This document shows positions 25,021 through 33,387 of a stretch of 47,108 nucleotides of DNA, in pieces. The stretch is from Mongoliimonas terrestris (GTDB lineage Bacteria; Pseudomonadota; Alphaproteobacteria; Rhizobiales; Pleomorphomonadaceae), in assembly GCF_001927285.1 (NCBI RefSeq), contig NZ_MSIG01000022.1, forward strand, positions 1-47,108. Reading direction: 5' to 3'. The notes beneath the pieces were generated by a model, which saw nothing but the letters and a program-made list of their open reading frames with translations, did not search any database and was not told the DNA's origin. The position numbers and the translations under genes were made by a program. Numbering within the stretch: the first letter of the stretch is position 1; each line of letters opens with the position of its first letter.

Positions 25021-26198
25021 CCGAAAAGCCCGACGTCCTGCCGCTGCACGAGCAGCAGGTTGGCGGTGTTGCCGAGGATGCGCTCGTTGCTGACCATCAG
25101 GCGCGCCGAATGGGCGTCGCGCAGGTGCCGGCCGAGGCTGTAGGGCGTGCCGTTCTTGTAGCCGAGGATGCCGCAGACCAGGAGGCACCGGTCGATCACG
25201 TCGAGGATGCGCTCCGACGTCTCCACCTTGACCATGTTGATGTCGACCGCGAAGGACACCGACGAGAGCGCGTCCGGGTCGGCCTTGGCGGCCTCGAAGC
25301 GCTCCATGGCGGCAAGCACCGTGGAGCGGATGGAGTTCAAGGTGGCGGTCGCCTCGGCGAGCCGGAGGGCGCCGGGCGGGGTGGTCTGGGGCGTCTTGCG
25401 GGCCTCGGCGCGCACGAAGGCGCGGGCCCGGTTGACGGCGTCCGTCGCGATGCCGAACCAGAGCGCGCTCCAGAGGATGTGCGCGTAGGCGAGCATGGAC
25501 TGGGCGGCGATCTCGGCGAAGGGCTTCGGGATGATCTGCGCCACCGGCGCCGCGCCGCGGAACACGTAGCCGTTGGAGCAGGTGCCCCGCATGCCGAGCG
25601 TGTCCCAGGTGGAGGTGCGCTCCAGCGTGTAGTCGCCCTTGAAGAAGACCGCCATCACCTGGTCGGTGGTCGGCGCCTCGCCGTTGGCGCGGGCCGTCAC
25701 CATGATGCCGTCCGCGTCGTCGCCATAGGAGATGACGGTCGCCTGCTTTTCAAGCGTGAAGCGGTCGCCGGTGCGCTCCACCGCGCAGATGGAGTTGCGC
25801 ATGTTGCCGCCGATGCCGCCCTCGGTGGTGGCGGAGGCGATCAACAGCTGGTCGGCGGCGATCCGCTCCAGGGCGCCTCGGTGCCAGGGGCTGTCGAGGC
25901 CGTGCTCCACCAGGGACGACACCTTGATCTGGTGCATGGCGAACACCATCGCGGAGGCCGAGCAGGCCTGGCCGAGCACCGTGCAGGTGTCGGCCACTGC
26001 CGCCAGACCGGCGCCCTCGCCGCCGAGGTCCTCCGGGATCATGGCGCCGAGCAGGCGTTCCGCCTTCATGGCCTCCACCGCCTCGCGGGGAAAGCGCCCG
26101 TCCCGGTCCACCGCGTCGGCGTGGCGGGCCGCCACGGCGGCGACCCGGCGGGCCCGTTCGCGCAGGCGGCTCGGCGTGAAGTCGCCGACCGCGTTCAT
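25017..26198 (-). CDS. Acyl-CoA dehydrogenase-like flavoprotein
   Basis: 393 aa with the three-part acyl-CoA dehydrogenase fold: an N-terminal helical part (LLGAMIPEDLGGEGAGL), a middle beta domain (ATTEGGIGGNMRNSICAVER; TWDTLGMRGTCSNGYVF) and C-terminal helices (VVCGILGYKN-type turn, here LLVCGILGYKNGTPYSLGRH). FAD binding is expected. In the final helix the usual YEGT motif that supplies the catalytic Glu reads MVSN (HSARLMVSNERI), so the classical base seems to be missing or moved. The gene is coupled by ATGA overlaps to the carrier protein before it and the ligase after it. It probably oxidises or otherwise acts on the carrier-bound aminoacyl group rather than a fatty acyl-CoA; this is inference. 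Confidence 0.87.
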   Translation of the reverse strand: MNAVGDFTPSRLRERARRVAAVAARHADAVDRDGRFPREAVEAMKAERLLGAMIPEDLGGEGAGLAAVADTCTVLGQACSASAMVFAMHQIKVSSLVEHGLDSPWHRGALERIAADQLLIASATTEGGIGGNMRNSICAVERTGDRFTLEKQATVISYGDDADGIMVTARANGEAPTTDQVMAVFFKGDYTLERTSTWDTLGMRGTCSNGYVFRGAAPVAQIIPKPFAEIAAQSMLAYAHILWSALWFGIATDAVNRARAFVRAEARKTPQTTPPGALRLAEATATLNSIRSTVLAAMERFEAAKADPDALSSVSFAVDINMVKVETSERILDVIDRCLLVCGILGYKNGTPYSLGRHLRDAHSARLMVSNERILGNTANLLLVQRQDVGLFG

Positions 26199-26449
26199 GC
26201 GGCCGCCTCGCGCTCGGCCACCAGCTCGGTCACCGCGTCGGTGATGGAGCGGATGCTGGCGAAGGTGCGGCGGTTCAGCATGCGGTCGGGGAACTCGATC
26301 TCGAACGTGTCCTCAAGGGCGAGCATCAGCTGCACCGACGCGAAGGAGGAGAGGCCGGCGCCGTAGAGGTCGGCGTCGTCGGCAAGGGTGGCCACGTCCA
26401 CCGGCAGGCCGCCGTGGCTGGCGAGGAGGGTGCGAATGTCTGCACTCAT
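26195..26449 (-). CDS. Dedicated acyl/aminoacyl carrier protein
   Basis: 84 aa, acidic, a four-helix carrier fold. The phosphopantetheine site is Ser35 in DLYGAGLSSFASVQLMLALE, where LSS takes the place of the DSL of fatty-acid ACPs. The sequence FASVQLMLALED, with FPDRMLNRRTFASI further on, is typical of carriers paired with aaRS-like ligases. The ATG at 26449 opens a sub-operon whose next four genes are tightly linked. A phosphopantetheinyl transferase is needed, and none is in the window. It should carry an amino acid rather than a fatty acid. Confidence 0.9.
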   Translation of the reverse strand: MSADIRTLLASHGGLPVDVATLADDADLYGAGLSSFASVQLMLALEDTFEIEFPDRMLNRRTFASIRSITDAVTELVAEREAAA

Positions 26450-26544
26450 GCGTTGTATTCCCAGGCGTCACGAACGAAAGGACCAAAGAGAGGCAAGAGC
26501 GTCGGCGGGCCTTGCGGCGGTCGGCGCCCGGACAGGCGAAAGGC

Positions 26545-28125
26545 TCAGGTGGGCGGGGCGGAGCGGGCGGCCGGGCCCGGATAGGGCGCCGGGGCCTCCG
26601 CGCCGGGGTGGGGCGCGGGCTTCGGCGCCTGCAGGCGGTCGGCGAACCCCATCAGGCCGGCGAGCTTCGGCCGGATCACCGCGCCGTCGATCACCTCCAG
26701 GTCGCCGGCCCGGTTCAGCGTGTGGAGCTTGCGCCCGGGCCAGCTCGCCGACGGGCGGACCCGGCCGATCACCGTCTGGGCGAAGCCCGTCTCGTCGAGC
26801 CGGGTGATCTCGGCGAGCGTGATGGCGGCCCCGTAGCCGTCGGTGCAGTCCTGCACCGGGCGGAACAGGCGGCCGTCCCGCCGCACCATGGCGCCGGCGG
26901 GGCGGGCAGTCGCCACGTCGACCAGGATGGGGTTGCCCGGATGCGGCGCCCAGGGGCCGAACAGGGTGTCGGCGCTGTAGATGGCGAGCGTGTCCGAATA
27001 GCCGCCGGTGCCGTCGCGCTCGGCCGCCAGCATGTAGAGCCGGCCGCCGTGACGGACGATGGTGGCGTCGCCGAGCTGCCGGCCCTCCAGAAGGGTCGCC
27101 ACCTTCTCCCAGCGGTGCGGGAAGTCCACGCAGCGGTAGACGTCGAGCCGGTCGGCGAGCGAACTCTCCGGCAGCATGTAGAGCGCGCCGCCGTCCTCGA
27201 AGAGGAAGGGATAGGACAGGTGGAAGGGCGCCTCGATCACCGGCACGGCCGGGCCGGTGGGTCCATTGCCGTCGAACGGCACGGCGGCGATGAAGCCGCG
27301 CCCGACCCGGTGGTCCAGCCCTTCCACGAACACCGCCGTGCGGCCCTGCCAGGTGGCGGCGAAGGGATCGGCGTAGAAGCACTTGCCCGGGTCCGGCAGC
27401 ACGCGGAACGGAACGCCGTCGGTGTCGCCGCGCTCCATCACGCCGGGGCCGGTCACGTGGCGCCAGCCGACCCTCCAGTGGGGTGCGTGGCAGCAGAGCC
27501 GGTAGAGCGTGAGCGCGGCGGTCGCCGCGAGGGTGCGCGCCGCATAGGGCAGGGCACGGCCGGCGCGGGCCGTCGCGGCCTCCGGGGGCGGCAGCGGCCG
27601 GTCCGGATCGCGCAGGCGCGCCACCAGGAGGGCGGCGAGGCGCGTGGTGGCGGCGTCCATGCCGCCGCCGATGCCGACGGCGGTCTCCCGCGAGGGCCGG
27701 CCGCGTTCCAGGGTGAGGCCCCCGTCGAAACCCCCGTCGAGGTCGCGGATCTCGAAGGCCGGCATGTGGCCGGCAAGCAGCGGGCCGATCAGCGCGTCCT
27801 CGCCGAAGAGGCCGTCGAAGGCGACCGCCAGCGTGCGCGCGCCCGGCCGGGCCGCCGGCGCCGCGGAAAGGTCGATGACGATGTTCGGCCGGTCCAGGCT
27901 GCCGACGGGCGGCAGGGCGTCGAGCGCGTCCGGGTCCGCGCCGAGCGGCCGGTGCCGGCGGAGGAGCATGCGTTCCAGGTCGAGCAGCAGGCCGACCGAC
28001 CGCACCGGCGGCCTGCGGTCGGCGTCGATCAGGCGGACGGCGAAGCCGGCGTCGAGCAGCCGCCGGGCGAGATCGGCGATCCAGCGCCGCCGCCGGGACG
28101 GGTCGACCGCGAGGGCCACCATCAT
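26545..28125 (-). CDS. GINT1-like glycosyl/formyl-transferase-related protein
   Basis: 526 aa. The C-terminal two thirds resemble the domain of glucosamine inositolphosphorylceramide transferase 1, a five-bladed propeller related to GH43: DPFAATWQGRTAVFVEGLD, FHLSYPFLFEDGGALYMLPE, LGDATIVRHGGRLYMLAAE, and SDTLAIYSADTLFGPWAPHP. The N-terminal about 150 residues (LLLDLERMLLRR; AFDGLFGEDAL) resemble the front part found in bacterial members near polysaccharide loci. Bacterial function is not established. It overlaps the GT4 stop by 4 nt and lies 95 nt before the carrier gene, linking glycan assembly to the carrier module. Confidence 0.75.
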   Translation of the reverse strand: MMVALAVDPSRRRRWIADLARRLLDAGFAVRLIDADRRPPVRSVGLLLDLERMLLRRHRPLGADPDALDALPPVGSLDRPNIVIDLSAAPAARPGARTLAVAFDGLFGEDALIGPLLAGHMPAFEIRDLDGGFDGGLTLERGRPSRETAVGIGGGMDAATTRLAALLVARLRDPDRPLPPPEAATARAGRALPYAARTLAATAALTLYRLCCHAPHWRVGWRHVTGPGVMERGDTDGVPFRVLPDPGKCFYADPFAATWQGRTAVFVEGLDHRVGRGFIAAVPFDGNGPTGPAVPVIEAPFHLSYPFLFEDGGALYMLPESSLADRLDVYRCVDFPHRWEKVATLLEGRQLGDATIVRHGGRLYMLAAERDGTGGYSDTLAIYSADTLFGPWAPHPGNPILVDVATARPAGAMVRRDGRLFRPVQDCTDGYGAAITLAEITRLDETGFAQTVIGRVRPSASWPGRKLHTLNRAGDLEVIDGAVIRPKLAGLMGFADRLQAPKPAPHPGAEAPAPYPGPAARSAPPT

Positions 28126-29333
28126 GGGCGCGACCCCGTGGGCAGCACGGCGCGCATGGTCTCCACATAGGCGTCCACCATGGCGTCCACCGAGTAGCGG
28201 CGCTCCAGGCGGCGGCCCGCGGCGCTGATCCGGCCGGCGAGGACCGGATCGCCGAGAACGTCGTCGACGGCCTTGCGGAAGGCGGCGGTGTCGTCGACGT
28301 CGACGAAGACGGCGGCGGGCTCGCCGTCGCTCGCCAGCACCTCGCGGAGCACGGAGAGGTCGTTGGCGATCACCGGCACGCCGGTCTGGGCCGCCTCCAC
28401 CACCGCAAGCCCGAAGGTCTCGCCGAGGGAGGGGAAGACGAACACGTCGAGGCCGGCGAGGAGCACGCCGACGTCCGCCGGCGACAGCTCGCCGAGGAAG
28501 GTGACCCGATCGGCGACGCCGAGCGCGGCGGCGAGCGCGCCGAGCGCCTCCCGCTCGGCGCCCTGGCCGGCGACGGCGAGATGCCAGCCGGGCCGCTCGG
28601 GCAGGAGGCGGATGGCGGCGTCGAAATGCTTGGTCGGGTGCAGCCGCCCGGTGGAGCCGAGCAGCGTGACGCCCGCCGGCAGGCCGAGCGCCGCGCGGGC
28701 GTCATCCTTGCCGATGGCGAGCGTCTTGTTCTCGAAGCCGTGCGGGATGGAGATGATCCGCCGGCGATAGGAGGCCGGATGGCGGCTGTAGTCGGCCAGG
28801 GTGGCGGCCGAGTTCACCGTGATGGCGTCGTAGACGCCGACCTGGCCGAACAGCCGGTCGAGCACCCGGATCGGCTTCGGCGTCACCGCCTGGGTGGAGA
28901 CCTGGTTGGCGATCACCGGGGCGCGGCTGACGAGCCGGGTGGCGGCGGCGCCGACCGCGTTGCCGAAATGCTGGTAGGTGACCACCACGTCCGGGTCGAT
29001 CCGCCGGATCGCCTTCATCAGCCGGCCGAAGAAGCGCAGCATGCCGATCGGGCCGTTCGGCCGCACCGGCTCCACATAGGTGGTGCGCGGCTGGCCGTCG
29101 TAGGCGGCGGTGCGCCGGTAGAAGAAGAGCGTGTGCACCTCGAGGCCGCGCCGGTCGAGACCGGCCGCGAGCAGGCGGGTGATCTCCTGGGCGCCGGCGC
29201 CCTCCGCCTGGGTCTGCACCAGGAGGACGCGCAGCGGACGGGCGGCCGCGACGGTGCGGGACGTCGCGTCGGCCGCCGTCAGGGCGGCGTCGGCGGGGCC
29301 GGCCGCGGACGGCTCGACAGTGTTCAAGGTCAT
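28122..29333 (-). CDS. Glycosyltransferase family 4
   Basis: 403 aa with a GT-B fold. The N-terminal half after a 30-residue lead is LRVLLVQTQAEGAGAQEITR. The C-terminal donor-binding half has LLGSTGRLHPTKHFDAAIRL, VTFLGELSPADVGVLLAGLD and the EX7E motif in FPSLGETFGLAVVEAAQTG. It should add a sugar to the growing repeat unit on the cytoplasmic face. It lies 45 nt after the polymerase gene and is coupled by ATGA to the GINT1-like gene. AGGGA precedes the ATG at 29333. Confidence 0.9.
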   Translation of the reverse strand: MTLNTVEPSAAGPADAALTAADATSRTVAAARPLRVLLVQTQAEGAGAQEITRLLAAGLDRRGLEVHTLFFYRRTAAYDGQPRTTYVEPVRPNGPIGMLRFFGRLMKAIRRIDPDVVVTYQHFGNAVGAAATRLVSRAPVIANQVSTQAVTPKPIRVLDRLFGQVGVYDAITVNSAATLADYSRHPASYRRRIISIPHGFENKTLAIGKDDARAALGLPAGVTLLGSTGRLHPTKHFDAAIRLLPERPGWHLAVAGQGAEREALGALAAALGVADRVTFLGELSPADVGVLLAGLDVFVFPSLGETFGLAVVEAAQTGVPVIANDLSVLREVLASDGEPAAVFVDVDDTAAFRKAVDDVLGDPVLAGRISAAGRRLERRYSVDAMVDAYVETMRAVLPTGSRP

Positions 29334-29378
29334 CGCTTGTCCCTGGGCTGATCCCGATCGGCCGAGGGGTGTCGCGCG

Positions 29379-30926
29379 TCACCGGGCGCGGGGATCGCCT
29401 CTCCAGGCGGACCCCAGCGCAACTCCGGCGAACGACGCCATCAGCCCCATCGCGAGGACGGAAAATAATGCCTCTTCTTGAAATAATCCATTGACGAGCA
29501 CGGTTAACAGACCAAACGCCGCCAACCCGAAGTGTCCGTTCATAGTTTTGATGTAAAGTCGCCATGTCATAAATGACAGCGCCGCGTAGAATACGAGCAC
29601 GAAGACGCTGGCGACACCCATCTGATAGATCAACACGCCGATAGAGCTTTCAATCGCATAGGGTGTATAGCCGTTTCGCTGGGCATCCTGCCATTGTTCG
29701 GGGGTCATCTGGGCATCGAGATTGCCGCCGCTGCCGATGCCCCAGCCGATCGGCTGCTCCAGGAAGCCGTTGAGGCCGCCCATCAGGCCGAGCACGTGGA
29801 AGTCGCCGCTTGAAAGGCCGGTGAGCGTGTTCAGCGACGCATAGAGCACGAGCACCCCGAGGACCGCGCCGAGGCCCGCGACGGCGCCGAAGAGCCGCGT
29901 CGCGGTCCAGCCGCCCAACACCATCAGGATGACCACGATGGCGCCCTTGGCGCTGGCGAACACGAGGAGCGGCAGGAGCAGCAGCGCCACCACGAAGCGG
30001 CGTGCCGCCAGCAGATAGAGGAACAGGAAGGCCAGGCAGTAGCCGTAGCTGATGGCGTGGATGTTCGGCCCGAACAGCCGGTCGATGGTGATGCCGAACT
30101 CGGAAAGGTAGGCGGTGTTGAAGAGGTCCACCGAGAAGCTGTCGGTGATGTCCTTGTAGACCTTGCCGGTGGTCTCCAGCGTGTGGATGAAGGCGCCGGT
30201 CTGGCGGAGCGGCTCCACCGAGAGAGTCCAGAACGAGCGACCGTTGGTGAGCGCCAGCCAGGCGTCGCGCGACAGGAACTCCAGGTAGCCGAGCGCCACA
30301 TAGGGGATGGCGAGCAGCATCAGGGTGCGGCCGAAGTCCACCCGCTCGCGGGCGGCCGTCAGGAGGCAGATCTGGAAGAGGAGGATCGGCAGGGCGAAGT
30401 TGCGGGTGTAGATGATGGCCGCCTGCCCGTTCGCCGCCACCCCGGCCACCATGTAGAGCCCGATCACCACCAGCACCGCCACGGAGCCGAACACCAGCCG
30501 GCGGATCGACGGGGTGTAGTGGTTTGCCTCCAGCACGAAGCGGCAGAACACCACCAGCCAGAAGCCGACCGTCAGCATGAAGCCGTAGCCGCGGATGAAG
30601 GAGAGGTCGTCCGGCGAGGTCAGCCCCGGCGACAGGATGGAGACGATCAGCGTCTGGAAGAAGGCGTTGAACAGGATGGCCGACGGCAGCACCCGCGGCC
30701 AGGCGACGGCCAGCCCCACGGCGAGCACGAAGGCCATCAGGATGGCGAGGGGCTTGGAGACGAGGTGCAGCGAAAGCGGCACCACGGTGACGAGCGCGGC
30801 GACCGCCAGCATCCCGGCGGTCTCGGCGATCAGCGAGGCCGTGCGGGCGTCGGCGGCGCCCCGCGAGACACGCAGGAGGCGCGGCGGTCCGGTCCGTTCA
30901 GTGGTGGTGGAGGCGGTGACGCTCAT
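29379..30926 (-). CDS. O-antigen/exopolysaccharide polymerase-like membrane protein
   Basis: 515 aa with about 12 hydrophobic segments, resembling the Wzy/O-antigen ligase class. The large periplasmic loop typical of these enzymes lies around residues 225-300 (SRDAWLALTNGRSFWTL through GPNIHAISYGY). A second loop carries EQPIGWGIGSGGNLDAQM, like the conserved region of Wzy/WaaL proteins. It should polymerise undecaprenyl-linked repeat units in the periplasm. It is first in the minus-strand unit and divergent from the GumC-like gene. The part at 29460-29700 is visibly more AT-rich than the neighbours. Confidence 0.8.
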   Translation of the reverse strand: MSVTASTTTERTGPPRLLRVSRGAADARTASLIAETAGMLAVAALVTVVPLSLHLVSKPLAILMAFVLAVGLAVAWPRVLPSAILFNAFFQTLIVSILSPGLTSPDDLSFIRGYGFMLTVGFWLVVFCRFVLEANHYTPSIRRLVFGSVAVLVVIGLYMVAGVAANGQAAIIYTRNFALPILLFQICLLTAARERVDFGRTLMLLAIPYVALGYLEFLSRDAWLALTNGRSFWTLSVEPLRQTGAFIHTLETTGKVYKDITDSFSVDLFNTAYLSEFGITIDRLFGPNIHAISYGYCLAFLFLYLLAARRFVVALLLLPLLVFASAKGAIVVILMVLGGWTATRLFGAVAGLGAVLGVLVLYASLNTLTGLSSGDFHVLGLMGGLNGFLEQPIGWGIGSGGNLDAQMTPEQWQDAQRNGYTPYAIESSIGVLIYQMGVASVFVLVFYAALSFMTWRLYIKTMNGHFGLAAFGLLTVLVNGLFQEEALFSVLAMGLMASFAGVALGSAWRGDPRAR

Positions 30927-31086
30927 GGGTTTCGCCAGAAGACCTTTTTTACCATGCGTCCACGTTTTCTATGCCGACCTCGGCAACTCTCCGAGTTTCG
31001 CAGGCGCCGACAAATAAATATAAAAGATATGATACATAGAAAAGCGGCTTCTGGAAGTCAGTCGCGTCAGGGAGGCCTTTCATCAG
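30927..31086. promoter_or_regulatory. Divergent promoter region of the polysaccharide locus
   Basis: 160 nt, AT-richer than its surroundings, between the polymerase and GumC-like starts. It has a run of six T on the plus strand near 30945, an inverted repeat CTCGG-N7-CCGAG (30979-30995), and the AT-rich stretch ATAAATATAAAAGATATG near 31013-31030 that could hold a -10 box for the rightward genes. Exact promoters are not assigned. Confidence 0.5.
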
Positions 31087-33141
31087 ATGACGGCGAGTAC
31101 GAAAGCCGACTGGGAAAGCCCGCTCATCTCGCAAGGGGCGGACGCGCCGCTTGGCGCGGGGCTGCCGGGACTCATCGATCCCGCGGCCGCGATGGCGTTT
31201 CTGCGTCGCAACCTCCTGCGGATGCTCGGGATCGCCACGCTGACCTTCGGCCTTCTGGCCGCCGCCTACATGGCGCTGCCCGCCACCTACACGGCGACCG
31301 CGCTCGTCCTCGTCGATCCGCGCAGCCAGCGGGTGCTCCTTTCCGAAGAGGTGATCCCGGGCATCGGCAGCGACACCGCCGCGCTGGAGAGCTATGTGGC
31401 GGTGGCCGCCACGGAGGACTTCCTCGCCCCGGTCGCCCGCGGGCTCGGCATCCTCGACGACCCCGAGTTCAACAAGCCCGGCCTCCTCGGCCGGGTGCCG
31501 ACCGAGCGCGACGTGCTCGGCGCTTTCCGCAAGCGGCTCTGGGTGGAGCGGCGCGGGCTCACCTACCTCGTCTCCGTCAACTTCACCTCCGCGGATCCGG
31601 ACAAGGCCGCGAAGGTGGCCAACACCGCCGCGGAGGCCTTCGTCACGCGCCTCGCCGAGCCGCGCCAGGAGGCGACCGACGACGCCGCCGGCTGGCTGGA
31701 GCGGCGGCTGGAGACCTTGCGGGCGGCCGTGGTGGCGTCCGAGCAGGCGGTCGCCGAGTATCGCACCGCCAACCGGATCGTCGACACCGGCCAGGACACC
31801 ACCGTGGACGGCCGCCGGCTGACCGACCTCAGCCAGCAGATCGCCCTTGCCAAGTCCAACGCCGAGCAGGCCCGCGCGCGCTACGAACAGCTGCGCACCG
31901 AGCGGCCCACCGACATGAACGCCAACCCGGCGGAGACCGGCCTCCTCGCCAGCCTGCGCGGCCAGTATGCCGCCGAGCGGCAGCAGGCGGCGCAGATCGC
32001 CCGCATCTACGGCGATCGGCATCCCCGCTTCGCCCAGGCCAATTCGCGGCTCGCCACCCTGGAGGAGCAGATCGGCCAGGAGATCCGCCGGCTGGTGGCC
32101 GATAGCAAGGCCAGCTTCGACGCCGCCGAGGCCCAGTACCAGGCGCTCGAGGCCGAACTCGCCCGCGCCGAGACCCGCGCCACCACCACCGCGGAGGCGG
32201 GCGTGCGCCTGCGCGACCTGGAGCGCGAGGCGGCCGCCAACCGCGCCCTCTACGAGCAGGTGCTGACCCGCTACAAGGAGACGAGCGCCCAGCGCAGCCT
32301 CTTGCCGAGCGACACCCGCATCGTCTCCAACGCCACGCCGCCGACCCGGTCCAGCCGGCCGAGCCCCGTGCTCGCCGCGCCGGTCGGCCTGTTCGCCGCG
32401 CTGCTCGCCGGCCTGATGGGCGCCATCCTCATCGACACGGTCACCCGCGGCGTGCGCAGCCCCGAGGAGGTGGAGGCGCTGACGGGCGTGCCCGTGGTGG
32501 CCGAGGTGCCCGCCCGGGGTGTCGGCGGCAAGCCGATCGCCGTCAACGCCGGCACCGACCTCCGGCGGCAGCTGCGCAAGATGGCCGAGATCTTCCGCAA
32601 GATGGCGGGGCTGCGGCCGGGCGCCCACGTGCTCGTCTGCGGCCTCGGCGACACCGGCGCGGCGACCGCGGTGGCGACCTCGCTCGCCCGCCAGGCCGAG
32701 CAGGCGCGCCTCTCCGCCCTGGTGGTGCTGCCGGATCCGCCGAAGAAACGTATCCGGGGCCGCAAGACCTCCATCGACCCGACGCTCTTCGACGTCCTTT
32801 CCGGCGACGCGCCGCTCGACCGCGCCGTGCGCGACGACACCGGCACCGGCACCGGCCTCGTGCAGGTGATGAACGCCGGCTGCCCGGCGGGGGTGCGCCT
32901 TGCCGAGCTGGTGCGGCACCCGGACTTCTCCCGCCTCTCCGGCGTCGGGCGCCGCCGCTACGACCTCGTCTTCGTGGTGGCGCCGGACGTGGAGGACGAT
33001 CTCGACGGCGACCTGTTCGACGCCGTGGTGCTGGTCGTCGCCTTCGACCGGACCAAGCCGGCGGACCTGCAGACCGCCGCCGGTCACCTCAGGCCCTCTG
33101 GCGGACAGCCCATCATGGCGGTGCTGCACGGCCTGCCATGA
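31087..33141 (+). CDS. GumC/Wzz-like polysaccharide co-polymerase, degenerate kinase domain
   Basis: 684 aa. The N-terminal Wzz domain has its first membrane helix near residues 46-66 (LGIATLTFGLLAAAYMAL), long periplasmic coiled coils (about 150-400), and a second helix near 425-448. A cytoplasmic C-terminal domain has the layout of a BY-kinase, but its Walker A position reads GLGDTGAA (519-526) without the Lys-Thr, and no C-terminal tyrosine cluster is seen. It should control chain length and export of the polymer, probably without tyrosine kinase activity. A 16-bp perfect palindrome (33149-33164) follows the stop. Confidence 0.88.
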   Translation: MTASTKADWESPLISQGADAPLGAGLPGLIDPAAAMAFLRRNLLRMLGIATLTFGLLAAAYMALPATYTATALVLVDPRSQRVLLSEEVIPGIGSDTAALESYVAVAATEDFLAPVARGLGILDDPEFNKPGLLGRVPTERDVLGAFRKRLWVERRGLTYLVSVNFTSADPDKAAKVANTAAEAFVTRLAEPRQEATDDAAGWLERRLETLRAAVVASEQAVAEYRTANRIVDTGQDTTVDGRRLTDLSQQIALAKSNAEQARARYEQLRTERPTDMNANPAETGLLASLRGQYAAERQQAAQIARIYGDRHPRFAQANSRLATLEEQIGQEIRRLVADSKASFDAAEAQYQALEAELARAETRATTTAEAGVRLRDLEREAAANRALYEQVLTRYKETSAQRSLLPSDTRIVSNATPPTRSSRPSPVLAAPVGLFAALLAGLMGAILIDTVTRGVRSPEEVEALTGVPVVAEVPARGVGGKPIAVNAGTDLRRQLRKMAEIFRKMAGLRPGAHVLVCGLGDTGAATAVATSLARQAEQARLSALVVLPDPPKKRIRGRKTSIDPTLFDVLSGDAPLDRAVRDDTGTGTGLVQVMNAGCPAGVRLAELVRHPDFSRLSGVGRRRYDLVFVVAPDVEDDLDGDLFDAVVLVVAFDRTKPADLQTAAGHLRPSGGQPIMAVLHGLP

Positions 33142-33148
33142 CCGGGTT

Positions 33149-33164
33149 GACGCCGGCCGGCGTC
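33149..33164 (+). terminator. GC palindrome after the GumC-like gene
   Basis: GACGCCGGCCGGCGTC is a perfect palindrome 8 nt past the stop codon. It lacks a T-run, so it is at most a weak or attenuating terminator. Confidence 0.35.
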
Positions 33165-33241
33165 TGCCGCCTGAGGTTCGACTTCGCGCCGCCGGTAAAC
33201 CTCCGGTTTTGCTGCGCCGCAGGACAACAGAAGGAAAGCCT

Positions 33242-33271
33242 ATGATCTGGCGTGTGTATTACAAAGTTTGA
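33242..33271 (+). other. Possible 9-codon leader ORF
   Basis: ATG at 33242 has AAGGAA at 33231-33236 with a 5-nt gap, and reads MIWRVYYKV before TGA. It lies 117 nt before the WecG-like gene in an AT-richer stretch. The Shine-Dalgarno site is better than that of the downstream gene, so a leader peptide is conceivable. Chance occurrence cannot be excluded. Confidence 0.3.
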
Positions 33272-33387
33272 GGGCAAGGCGGCATTTGGTCGAATCCCCT
33301 TATCCCGCTCTTTACCTGACACGAAAGTCATGGCCGAAATATAACGTTTATTATATGCATGGCGCCCATAAGTCGTGCCGTAGCAGG

